Positions 1 to 7,138 of a stretch of 11,544 nucleotides of DNA are shown piece by piece (the first letter of the stretch is position 1; each line of letters begins with the position of its first letter). The notes beneath the pieces were generated by a model that saw nothing but the letters and a program-made list of their open reading frames with translations, did not search any database and had not been told where the DNA came from. The position numbers and the translations under genes were made by a program. The DNA is from an uncultured Bacteroidota bacterium (lineage in GTDB: Bacteria > Bacteroidota > Bacteroidia > Bacteroidales > SZUA-534): NCBI GenBank assembly GCA_937899145.1, contig CALBPW010000049.1, forward strand, positions 1-11,544. Direction: 5' to 3'.

Positions 1-745
1 CATCGTAAACGTTCGAAACCTTGATTATATAACTATTAAACCAACGTTTGAAGAAAATATCATCAAATGTGCGGCGTTCAGCATCATTCCCATTGTTGAA
101 CACTTCGTGATTAGCTAAAATACGACGAACCTCAGGGAAGTAAATCCAAAATACCATCGATTTACGGACTTCGGCTCCGTCTTCGCCACCATCTCCTTTA
201 ACATAAAACCGGATTGGGCATAAACCAATAATTCTCACTTCCATTGTCGAATGTTGGCGATCAAAGAACCAGTCTTCTTTCAGCCAATATTGTTTAACTT
301 CAGAACTTGTAACATCTTTATGCACAGTTTGTGTCTGCTCATCTCCATTTTCATCTTGGTAGGTAACATTTTCGTCTCCTGCACCTAAGTTAGCCTCAAC
401 TTGTGTGCGGCTCAACGGTTGTGTAAAACGGTCATCATCAACTGAATAAGCAGTCAGTCCTTCGTTTGGAATGCCCCATAATAGCAAATCTATAAGGCTC
501 ATACGATGCGCTATCGGCTCTGTTGGATAATACAAGTTTAAATTGATTTTCTCTCGCAAGTCAATAACACGCCATACGCGTTTCTTATACATTGCATCAG
601 CCTCGCGCAAAAACTTATAAGGAACAGGGCGACGGCTTGGAACGTGCTCCGGTTCATATATATCGTCAAGAACTTGTGCCTCGGTAGTATTGCAAGTAAA
701 TAGCAATCCGAAGAGTAAAACTGGTATTAAAAATAACTTTTTCAT
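1..745 (-). CDS. porN: T9SS periplasmic ring protein PorN/GldN (3' end off window)
   Basis: Periplasmic component of the type IX secretion system; in characterised species it binds the lipoprotein PorK/GldK to form large rings under the outer membrane. I translated 248 codons from the ATG at 745; the frame is still open at base 1, so the C-terminus is missing. The N-terminus (MKKLFLIPVLLFGLLF) is a signal peptide, probably cut after Ala23 (TEA before Gln24). A Cys at position 18 is preceded by Thr, which does not make a proper lipobox, so I favour a soluble protein. Family hallmarks are the early PYKFLREADAMYKKRVWRVI stretch, DLREKINLNLYYP, then the LIDLLLWG and YWLKEDWFFD segments and, near the window edge, MVFWIYFPEVRRILAN. 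It starts 13 bases after the porM stop without a visible Shine-Dalgarno, as the last visible gene of the porPKLMN set. Identity is strongly supported by sequence and by gene order. Confidence 0.93.
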   Translation of the reverse strand, partial: MKKLFLIPVLLFGLLFTCNTTEAQVLDDIYEPEHVPSRRPVPYKFLREADAMYKKRVWRVIDLREKINLNLYYPTEPIAHRMSLIDLLLWGIPNEGLTAYSVDDDRFTQPLSRTQVEANLGAGDENVTYQDENGDEQTQTVHKDVTSSEVKQYWLKEDWFFDRQHSTMEVRIIGLCPIRFYVKGDGGEDGAEVRKSMVFWIYFPEVRRILANHEVFNNGNDAERRTFDDIFFKRWFNSYIIKVSNVYD

Positions 746-758
746 AGCACAAAATTTT

Positions 759-2366
759 TTATTTAACCTTAAACACTATTGGTGACAAAGAACGTGGTGT
801 TCCATCAGGACCAACAGCTTCTATATCCTCAATAATCAGTTTTGAGTTTGTTTTTAAGTTTTTAATCAAGTTGCGTATTTCAGTATCAAAATCACTTCCT
901 TTCTTTTGCTTTTCAGTTGTCATACCATTGATGGTAGTAGTAACAGTGTATTTTGTGACTTTATATTTTAGGTCGAAGGCAAAATCTTCCAAAACGGCGG
1001 TAACACCCGGAGCACTACTAAGTACCGATTTATTGATTTGTCCACTTTCTTTACCCATTACTTTTGCCTTTGGTGTTGGAATGGTTTTTAAACGGAATTC
1101 CATACTGCCCATATTCTGCACTTTTCCATTCATATCAGCAGCCACTGCGATTTTTACAGTACCCGAACGTTGCGTTGGTTTTACCATGTATCCGTTTCCT
1201 ACTGCTTTTATGGTTGCTCCACCTCCCGGAACGCTAACCTTCAGTTTGTTTGATGGTACTCCCGGAACCGATATTGATACTGGGTTGTCAATACCATAAT
1301 AGAATACATTCATCTTGGTTGGTGATATAACCAAACTTGGCTCTGCCACTTGATACGACTCTTCAAACGGATAACATGAGATTGTACCGTCCGGACGGGT
1401 AATACGAATCAGACCTCCCCATTTACGTTCACCTAACGATGACGCAAGCTTCTTGTATATACCGCGACCACCCTCAACTTTAAGTGTCTCATAAGCACCT
1501 ACCATCTCATAATTGTCAGCCCCATTCTTCTTGTATGAGCCTACCAATATCTCTGGTGCTTGTGTGGAGTCAAATGCAGCAAGAAACACTGTTGCTGAAT
1601 AGTCGCTACCACGCATTACATAATTTGAATTGGCAATTACTGTAGCTGACAATGCGTTAAACTTGAAATCACCCGCACTAATTTGTTTAAACAAATAGTT
1701 TATAACATCTGTCTCAACGTTTTTTATATCAACTTTTAATTTCTCAAGCATTGCCACATCAGCTACTGCAGGAATGTGTTCAAATGTGCGCATTGCCCAT
1801 GTGTGAACAGCACCTTCTTTGTCAACATGCGACTCTGTATTTAACGTGGCTTTTATGCCATCAACAATATTAGCCTCGCTTTCTGGAATTAATGCAAGAG
1901 CCGCTTCTCTATATTCGTCGATTTTGCTTTTCAATAATTCACCACGCCCTTCCAAAATAAAATATTGCCCACCAAAATCAATATTGTCTTTTGAAGTCAT
2001 TGAGTCAAGGACATATCTGTCTCCTTTATAGACATTTTCAATATTACTGCCCTCGGCTAAGGTTAAGAATCCTTTTTTGTAATTTTCAATGGCGTTATAT
2101 AGACTGTCTGTCAGTACCTTAAACGAGTCCGCCTTGTCTTTCCATGGTCTGACTTTGTTTTCGTTTATTGTAAGTTGCTTGTCAAATTCATCGTAAACTT
2201 TCTGGTTCTTTGTTTTATAGTTGTTTACAGTTCTTTCCAAACCTTCACTTACAAGCACAAAAGAATCCAATACGTCTTTTGATACGTTCAAAGCCAACAT
2301 ACATGTCAAAAACAAGTACATCAAGCCTATCATTTGCTGCCTTGGCGTTTCTTTTCCGTGCCCCAT
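759..2366 (-). CDS. porM: T9SS inner-membrane motor/stalk protein PorM/GldM
   Basis: 535 aa, close to the size I recall for P. gingivalis PorM and F. johnsoniae GldM (a little over 510). It is the rotor/stalk of the T9SS motor: one N-terminal transmembrane helix sits inside a PorL pentamer and a long dimeric periplasmic part reaches the PorK-PorN ring. Visible here are a short cytoplasmic N-terminus (MGHGKETPRQ), a membrane helix at about residues 12-28 followed by the family motif ALNVSKDVLDSF, a mostly helical segment to about residue 220, and beta-rich Ig-like domains after that, including the region beginning SPTKMNVFYYGIDNPVSISV and a C-terminal domain ending SPIVFKVK. Arg9 and Tyr17 match positions I recall as important for coupling proton flow to motion in GldM. 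The ATG at 2366 has a good AGAGGA ribosome binding site, rare in this window. It lies 19 bases after porL and 13 bases before porN. Confidence 0.96.
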   Translation of the reverse strand: MGHGKETPRQQMIGLMYLFLTCMLALNVSKDVLDSFVLVSEGLERTVNNYKTKNQKVYDEFDKQLTINENKVRPWKDKADSFKVLTDSLYNAIENYKKGFLTLAEGSNIENVYKGDRYVLDSMTSKDNIDFGGQYFILEGRGELLKSKIDEYREAALALIPESEANIVDGIKATLNTESHVDKEGAVHTWAMRTFEHIPAVADVAMLEKLKVDIKNVETDVINYLFKQISAGDFKFNALSATVIANSNYVMRGSDYSATVFLAAFDSTQAPEILVGSYKKNGADNYEMVGAYETLKVEGGRGIYKKLASSLGERKWGGLIRITRPDGTISCYPFEESYQVAEPSLVISPTKMNVFYYGIDNPVSISVPGVPSNKLKVSVPGGGATIKAVGNGYMVKPTQRSGTVKIAVAADMNGKVQNMGSMEFRLKTIPTPKAKVMGKESGQINKSVLSSAPGVTAVLEDFAFDLKYKVTKYTVTTTINGMTTEKQKKGSDFDTEIRNLIKNLKTNSKLIIEDIEAVGPDGTPRSLSPIVFKVK

Positions 2367-2371
2367 AGCTA

Positions 2372-2377
2372 TCCTCT
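2372..2377 (-). promoter_or_regulatory. Shine-Dalgarno (AGAGGA) of porM
   Basis: The minus strand reads AGAGGA, then TAGCT, then the porM ATG: a near-consensus Shine-Dalgarno with 5-base spacing. It is notable because the other starts in this window show only A/T-rich leaders, the usual state in Bacteroidota. It supports the start at 2366 and may raise PorM synthesis within the operon. Confidence 0.6.
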
Positions 2378-2385
2378 GTCTTTTA

Positions 2386-3456
2386 TTATTTTATATTCAA
2401 TGAAGAAAGCATATTGCCGTAAACATTGTTCAACGACTCAACATTCTTTTCTAATTGTTGAACTCCTTCGGTCAATTTCTTAGTATGGTCAACTGTTTTG
2501 CCCATGCTTTCTATCATACTATCTAGCCCGTCAAAATACTTTTTCGATGCTTCAACCTCTTTGTTCATGTTTTGCAATTGCAACTCGTAAACTGAATTTA
2601 ACGCTGATAGGTTTTTATTAACTCCGCTCAATTTTTGAGCATAATCAACACCTAAACTGTCAACTGAACTTAATTCGGCAGTAAGTTTCTCTGCAAATTT
2701 AGAGTATGCCTCTGCAATTTGATTGTTGGTTTGGTTAAACGATTGTGCTGTTGTTGCATAAGTTTCTGACAAAACGCCAACTGATGCCGATAATGCTTCT
2801 GTTGATTTCTGATATGCTTCGCCTAAACCTGTTACTGAATCGGCTGCAACGTTAACTTTTTCAACAAATGTTTTGGTTGCACCAGCCACATCTGCTGTCT
2901 CACCTAAGTTTTCAATAGTTTTATTCAGATTAGCCAATCCTTTTCCAAGTTTTTCAAACATTCCTGGTGTGATTTCAGCTTTATCAATCATCTCATCGAA
3001 TTTTGCTAATGCCGATGCACTGCCAACATAACCAACACCACCACCGCCTCCAACGTTTCCTTTGCCTGTGGCAGCATGTGATTTACTCGCTGTTGCAACT
3101 GCTTCTGCAGAAGCGTTTCCCTCATTAGTGGCTACTCTGCCTTCTGCTTTCTTTGGTGCTGCTAATCGTTCAAACTCGCGCGTTGATTGAGGTTCGTTGT
3201 CATCATCTAAATCCAAACCTCTTAATTGCGGGAATACCAATGTCCAATCTAACTCCTCAGCCAAAGGTTCAAAAGCAGAGAAGAAGAATATTAGTGCCTC
3301 CGTCATAAGTCCTACAACCAACATTATTGATGCACCAGGATAGTGCTGTATTTTGAACAAGGCTCCTACAAGTACAATAGATGCTCCCCATCCATACACG
3401 TACTTCATAAAGTTTTTGTAGCCTTTACTTTGGGTTAATTCGGCAATACTCATCAT
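2386..3456 (-). CDS. porL: T9SS inner-membrane motor protein PorL/GldL
   Basis: 356 aa. GldL/PorL forms the pentameric stator around the PorM helix and couples proton flow to motion; its C-terminal part is cytoplasmic. Two membrane helices are visible at about residues 20-37 and 42-62, joined by the short turn KIQHYPG. Lys35 and Glu53 are the likely equivalents of the charged membrane residues needed for motor function; the motif TEALIFFFSAFEP around Glu53 is a GldL hallmark. After WTLVFPQLRGLD comes an acidic patch, then a low-complexity Ala/Gly/Ser linker at about 101-152 with five consecutive Gly at 136-140. From 153 to the end the protein looks helical, with loosely repeated units such as LNSVYELQLQNMN (286-298) and LNNVYGNMLSSLN (342-354). 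This is clearly longer than F. johnsoniae GldL as I recall it. The protein begins with two adjacent ATG codons; either could be used. Confidence 0.95.
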   Translation of the reverse strand: MMSIAELTQSKGYKNFMKYVYGWGASIVLVGALFKIQHYPGASIMLVVGLMTEALIFFFSAFEPLAEELDWTLVFPQLRGLDLDDDNEPQSTREFERLAAPKKAEGRVATNEGNASAEAVATASKSHAATGKGNVGGGGGVGYVGSASALAKFDEMIDKAEITPGMFEKLGKGLANLNKTIENLGETADVAGATKTFVEKVNVAADSVTGLGEAYQKSTEALSASVGVLSETYATTAQSFNQTNNQIAEAYSKFAEKLTAELSSVDSLGVDYAQKLSGVNKNLSALNSVYELQLQNMNKEVEASKKYFDGLDSMIESMGKTVDHTKKLTEGVQQLEKNVESLNNVYGNMLSSLNIK

Positions 3457-3459
3457 AAT

Positions 3460-3495
3460 TTATAGCTGTTTTTTAGTTAATACAAAGTTAGACAT
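3460..3495 (-). other. Possible 11-codon mini-ORF bridging porK and porL
   Basis: The porK stop reads TAATG, so an ATG begins at 3495 on the last base of the stop. That ATG opens 11 codons (MSNFVLTKKQL) ending in TAA at 3462-3460, three bases before the first porL ATG and in the same frame as porL. It may carry reinitiating ribosomes across the 38-base gap. It has no Shine-Dalgarno and could be chance; I do not propose a functional peptide. Confidence 0.2.
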
Positions 3496-4865
3496 TAATA
3501 CACCTTCGATGTTGCTCCTACTCCACCCATATATGACCTTACGCAACGGAATCCGATGTACGATTTCGCTGAATCTTGATATTCATATGTGCGTGTGCCA
3601 TTTTGCATATAATATGCAATATCTTTCCACGAGCCTCCGCGAACTACTTTGCGTTTCATTACAGGCAAATCATCGGGTAGAGCGTTATGTTTGTAGTCAG
3701 GGCTTAAGTCGTGACTAAAGGTATATTCACTTTCATCGAATGCGTTTGCTGTCCATTCGGCAACATTGCCAGCCATATCGTACAATCCGAAATCGTTGGC
3801 TTCGTAAATGGCAACCTCAACTGTATATAAACCACCGTCACCAATGTAATTGCCACGTAATGGTTTGAAGTTTGCTAAGAAACAACCTTTATCGTTACGA
3901 GTGTAAGGACCGCCCCAAGGATATAGTGCCAAATCGTTTCCTCCGCGTGCTGCGTATTCCCATTCGCCTTCAAGTGGCAAACGAAAATCTTGTTCAAATG
4001 CTTGTCCTTGGCTTTGCAGATATGAGTTCAAAAAGTTTGTGCGCCAAATGCAGAATGCGGTTGCTTGCTTCCAAGTAACACCAACAACTGGATAGTTGTC
4101 GAATGACGGATGCCAGAAATACATGTTTGACATAGGCTCGTTGTACGAATATGAGAAGTCGCTTATCCAACACAATGTGTCGGGATATACTGCAACTTTG
4201 TCGTGCATAATGAACGATGAACGGTCTTTAATTGGAATGCGTTTTCCTTCCAAGTTATAAATTTCACCATCGTATTGTCCTGTTTTGTAATTATAATGAC
4301 GGCGATTTTCATTCTCGAAAGTATATTTTTGAGCAGCTTGTTTGTAGTCAATCCAGAAATAATCGAAGATCAACTTGCGGGTGTCAATATCGCGACGGCG
4401 ATAGAAGCGCTCATGTTCAGGATAGTATAAATCCTCCAAAATGGTTTTTTCTTCTTCGCCTGCCCAATCAATTTCTTCTTCCCAATTGATGAATGGTGGG
4501 TCGATTGGCTCGCCATATTGGTCTTCTGAAATAAAATAGGCGTCAATTTGTTCGCCTAATAAACGGTATGCCATTGAATCACGTACCCAATAAACAAATT
4601 GACGATACTCGTTGTTGGTGATTTCGGTTTCGTCCATCCAAAACGAAGGTACTGAAACTGTTTTTGATTGTGCGGTTGTCGCCCAAGGAACGTCTTGATC
4701 GCTTGGACCCATACGGTAGCTGCCTGTAGGTATTAATACCATGCCATAAGGTGGATTGCTGTAGCTTGGCGTTCTATCTTGCACGCCTACCAATTCTCCA
4801 TTACTTCCTGATGAGCAGCCTGTAACTATAAGTATTACTGCACTTAAATAAGCTAACTTTTTCAT
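3495..4865 (-). CDS. porK: T9SS outer-membrane-associated lipoprotein PorK/GldK
   Basis: 456 aa from the ATG at 4865, chosen because it starts directly with a lipoprotein signal (MKKLAYLSAVILIVTGC, lipid Cys17, lipobox V-T-G-C); the upstream in-frame GTG at 4892 would add nine unneeded residues. The mature part has the formylglycine-generating-enzyme (sulfatase-modifying factor) fold: GMVLIPTGSYRMG (41-53), EITNNEYRQF (81-90), YPVVGVTWKQATAFC (258-272), FRLPLEGEWEYAARGG (294-309), DFGLYDMAGNVAEW (358-371), VVRGGSW (407-413) and IGFRCVR (437-443). The two catalytic cysteines expected shortly after RGGSW are absent, so the domain is structural, as in known GldK/PorK proteins. An acidic, Tyr-rich insertion at about 100-255 separates the first blocks from the rest. 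With PorN it forms the periplasmic ring contacted by PorM. It starts 61 bases after porP. Confidence 0.95.
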   Translation of the reverse strand: MKKLAYLSAVILIVTGCSSGSNGELVGVQDRTPSYSNPPYGMVLIPTGSYRMGPSDQDVPWATTAQSKTVSVPSFWMDETEITNNEYRQFVYWVRDSMAYRLLGEQIDAYFISEDQYGEPIDPPFINWEEEIDWAGEEEKTILEDLYYPEHERFYRRRDIDTRKLIFDYFWIDYKQAAQKYTFENENRRHYNYKTGQYDGEIYNLEGKRIPIKDRSSFIMHDKVAVYPDTLCWISDFSYSYNEPMSNMYFWHPSFDNYPVVGVTWKQATAFCIWRTNFLNSYLQSQGQAFEQDFRLPLEGEWEYAARGGNDLALYPWGGPYTRNDKGCFLANFKPLRGNYIGDGGLYTVEVAIYEANDFGLYDMAGNVAEWTANAFDESEYTFSHDLSPDYKHNALPDDLPVMKRKVVRGGSWKDIAYYMQNGTRTYEYQDSAKSYIGFRCVRSYMGGVGATSKVY

Positions 4866-4926
4866 ATTCCAACTATATTTATTTTCACACACTAAAAATC
4901 AATAAAAATTTTAAATTTCCAAAATT

Positions 4927-5877
4927 TTATAAGAATCTAACGCTCCGATATTTATGATTGTCTTTATCTCTGCCTAAACTGAATGAATATCCGAGCATAA
5001 ATTCTAACGAACCGGAACTATATTTTATTATACTACTGGTTGTAATATCGTACGATAGAGCAACTTCGATGCCTGATGGCAACGACATTCCTGCTAAAAA
5101 TGTGATTGCATCAATTGGTTTGTAGGCTACTCCACCATAAAATTTATCGTTGTATTTTAATATTCCTGACAATGCGAATGTTGTTGATGCGAAATCGGTT
5201 GCAATAAACAAGTTGGGTTTTAAAGTGAATAGTGGGTTGGCCAATTGATATTCGTAGCCAGCCCCAATAAAGGCTTGCCGCGCATTGTACGATGGCTTTG
5301 AGTCGCCTCCTGTATTTGAGTCGTATTTTATTTCGCTTTGCAACAAATTGCGCATTGAGCAACTCAGATACACATTATCAGAACTATAATAAAATCCTAA
5401 ATTTATATCAAAGAACATTGGTTTTTCCTCGGTGTTTTGAGGAACCATTGGGTCGTTTGAACTGCCGTCAGGAAAAATCCATTCGCCTGAAAACGACTGG
5501 TTAGTGATGCTTGCTCCTACTCCAAAACCAACTTCTCCTTGCATCATAACGCGTCGGTAAGCATACGAAATATTCAGTCCTTGGTTGCGAAAATTACCAA
5601 TTTTATCGTTAAGCAGTGTTAGTCCGACTCCATTTTTTATTCCAAATAATTTGAATGGCATATCAACGCTAAATGTTTGTGTTTCTGGCGCGCCATCAAA
5701 TCCTATCCATTGGCTGCGATGGAAAAGGCGGGCTTCTATCTCGTTGCCATCGCCTGCGTAGCCCGGATTGTAATACATATAGTTAAACATGTTCAGGCTT
5801 GAGAAATTCTCTGTCTGAGCTGTTGCCGCTATTGTGATTGCGCAAAGTAATAATGTCAGTAAACGTTTATAGTTCAT
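4927..5877 (-). CDS. porP: T9SS outer-membrane protein, PorP/SprF family
   Basis: 316 aa. The PorP/SprF family comprises outer-membrane beta-barrel proteins of the type IX system; PorP is required for secretion in P. gingivalis and is linked to the PorK-N ring, while SprF-type paralogues help particular cargo. The signal peptide (MNYKRLLTLLLCAITIAATA) is probably cleaved before Gln21. The family motif NPGYAG follows at about residues 37-42, then RSQWIGFDGAPETQTFSVD and GVGLTLLNDKIGNFRNQGL, typical of the family. The rest alternates hydrophobic and polar residues with many aromatics, as expected of a beta-barrel, ending SFSLGRDKDNHKYRSVRFL. Its position directly before porK marks it as the core PorP rather than a cargo-linked SprF copy. 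The 107-base AT-rich gap upstream is the longest within or just before the T9SS set, so an operon promoter may lie there, though I found no convincing match. Confidence 0.93.
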   Translation of the reverse strand: MNYKRLLTLLLCAITIAATAQTENFSSLNMFNYMYYNPGYAGDGNEIEARLFHRSQWIGFDGAPETQTFSVDMPFKLFGIKNGVGLTLLNDKIGNFRNQGLNISYAYRRVMMQGEVGFGVGASITNQSFSGEWIFPDGSSNDPMVPQNTEEKPMFFDINLGFYYSSDNVYLSCSMRNLLQSEIKYDSNTGGDSKPSYNARQAFIGAGYEYQLANPLFTLKPNLFIATDFASTTFALSGILKYNDKFYGGVAYKPIDAITFLAGMSLPSGIEVALSYDITTSSIIKYSSGSLEFMLGYSFSLGRDKDNHKYRSVRFL

Positions 5878-5984
5878 AAAAGCCGTTACTACTCTAAAAG
5901 AATAGTGCTAAAAGTAAACAAAAAATTAACAAACAAAATTTAGCGTTGACGAATTGACAATAATATTTACTGAGTAGCCAATAT

Positions 5985-7136
5985 TTAAGGACAATATCGT
6001 CGTAAAATTCTATTTATCCTATCTGATATATTGTTATTTACAAGTTGTACATAGTCTGCTTTTGAACACGACACAATTGCAATATTTTCGTTGTTTTTTT
6101 GCGGAATTTCCATCCAAAACCTGTCATTTTTTGGATTTTGATAGAAGATTATGTCGTTTTCCAAGTTGTTTATTTTGACAAAAATCTTTTTGTAGTCGTC
6201 TAAATCGCACATTGGATAGTCGTTTTTGCGCTGCGAAACGCCAAAAATGTAATGCCAAATCACTTGCGCCGCTAAATGTGCTGACATTTCTATTGGTGTG
6301 TTTTTTGAAACTAACTCAAAAATGCTGAATAGTTTCGATTTGTCAGACAATCCTGCAAATGTGGCTAATTGGCAAGCTTCTTCGGCATAAAATCCGTTGG
6401 GACTTGGCTGGTGTGCTGCTTGCATATCGGTTTGGCGAATTGCATTAACATCAAAAGACACCATATCACAATCGCGCAATACGGGCTCCATATTGTCAAT
6501 ATTTTGCCTTACTAATCCTAAACGATAAGTGTCTATATTATTGTTGTTTAATGTTTTATGCTGATTCGCTGATGTGAAATACGATTGATACCCTATTATA
6601 TTAATAAGTGTACGATGCTTGTAGGTTTTTAAAATCTGATTTATAAATGAACGCGAATTTGTTGATTCTGAATTGATTACATCAAATTGCGAATCTATTA
6701 TTCCAACTTCGGTTTTTCGTTGAACAAGTAGCAATCCGTTGACAATGGCTTGTGTAATATCGTGCGAACCACATATATATATAGGTATAACTCCGCAACC
6801 AACAAGCGATTCTGTAATGTATTCAACTGCTTTGTAGGTGTCTGAAATGGTGTTGCCAAGAATCAGATTGCCCAAATCAACGATTGGCAAATTGTTAAAC
6901 GCACTTAACTGATATAGCCAATAGCGCACATTGTCGGCTTTGGCTAAATATGGCATTGGGTAGGCATTGCGAGTTTCATCGATGCCAATGATGGCTATTT
7001 TGGCATTTGTGAGTGCCGATAACGATGGCTCCAAGTATAGCTGCTCACCTAAAAAACTTTCAATATTGCTGAATTGGTTCAGATTTTCAGGTCGTTGCCG
7101 ATTGAAATAATGAAATATGTCTTCATTTATTTCCAT
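5985..7136 (-). CDS. Arginase/formimidoylglutamase-fold protein with degenerate metal site
   Basis: 383 aa, longer than a typical ureohydrolase (about 300). The arginase-superfamily core is recognisable: KIAIIGIDETRNAYP (46-60), VDLGNLILGNTISDTYKAVEYI (86-107), the GGxH-like CGSHD (122-126), a DxHxD-like DSQFD (148-152), and SFDVNAIRQTD (227-237) in place of SxDxDxxDP. Compared with the six canonical Mn ligands, His125, Asp148, Asp152 and Asp229 remain, but the DxHxD His is Gln150 and the second Asp of the last motif is Asn231. A normal two-manganese hydrolysis centre is therefore doubtful. A C-terminal extension of about 70 residues (DIIFYQNPKNDRFWMEIP and after) resembles what I recall of proteins labelled formimidoylglutamase in Bacteroidota. 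There is no signal peptide, so it is cytoplasmic. The start overlaps the topA stop (TAATG), suggesting coupled translation. The fold is confident; the substrate and any activity are unknown. Confidence 0.8.
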   Translation of the reverse strand: MEINEDIFHYFNRQRPENLNQFSNIESFLGEQLYLEPSLSALTNAKIAIIGIDETRNAYPMPYLAKADNVRYWLYQLSAFNNLPIVDLGNLILGNTISDTYKAVEYITESLVGCGVIPIYICGSHDITQAIVNGLLLVQRKTEVGIIDSQFDVINSESTNSRSFINQILKTYKHRTLINIIGYQSYFTSANQHKTLNNNNIDTYRLGLVRQNIDNMEPVLRDCDMVSFDVNAIRQTDMQAAHQPSPNGFYAEEACQLATFAGLSDKSKLFSIFELVSKNTPIEMSAHLAAQVIWHYIFGVSQRKNDYPMCDLDDYKKIFVKINNLENDIIFYQNPKNDRFWMEIPQKNNENIAIVSCSKADYVQLVNNNISDRINRILRRYCP

Positions 7137-7138
7137 TA
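7134..7138 (-). promoter_or_regulatory. TAATG stop/start overlap, topA to arginase-fold gene
   Basis: The topA stop TAA (7138-7136) shares its last base with the ATG (7136-7134) of the arginase-fold gene. This arrangement usually lets terminating ribosomes restart on the next gene, and it puts both genes in one transcript. It also fixes the downstream start. Confidence 0.75.

Noticed and set aside
871..1299. Plus-strand open frame inside porM (and similar ones at 1819-2403, 3509-4489, 5292-5504, 7437-7836 and 8868-9477)
   Set aside because: Each lies wholly or almost wholly antisense to a well-supported gene, has no recognisable domain and no start signal; they are shadows.
4163..4351. Minus-strand open frame inside porK, with similar frames at 5144-5362, 8608-8802 and 10067-10303
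   Set aside because: They are out of frame within confident genes and show no family features.
4866..4892. Upstream GTG start for porK adding nine residues
   Set aside because: It would put charged residues ahead of a normal lipoprotein signal that starts at the ATG at 4865.
5940..5962. Two TTGAC direct repeats (GTTGACGAATTGACAA) before porP as an operator
   Set aside because: Five-base repeats in an AT-rich gap are not above chance, and no known regulator site matches.
5878..5984. Promoter for the porP operon in the gap, for example TACTTTTA at 5916-5909
   Set aside because: It lacks the final G of TAnnTTTG, and the nearest TTTG upstream is at the wrong spacing (17 bases). In this AT-rich gap such matches are expected by chance.
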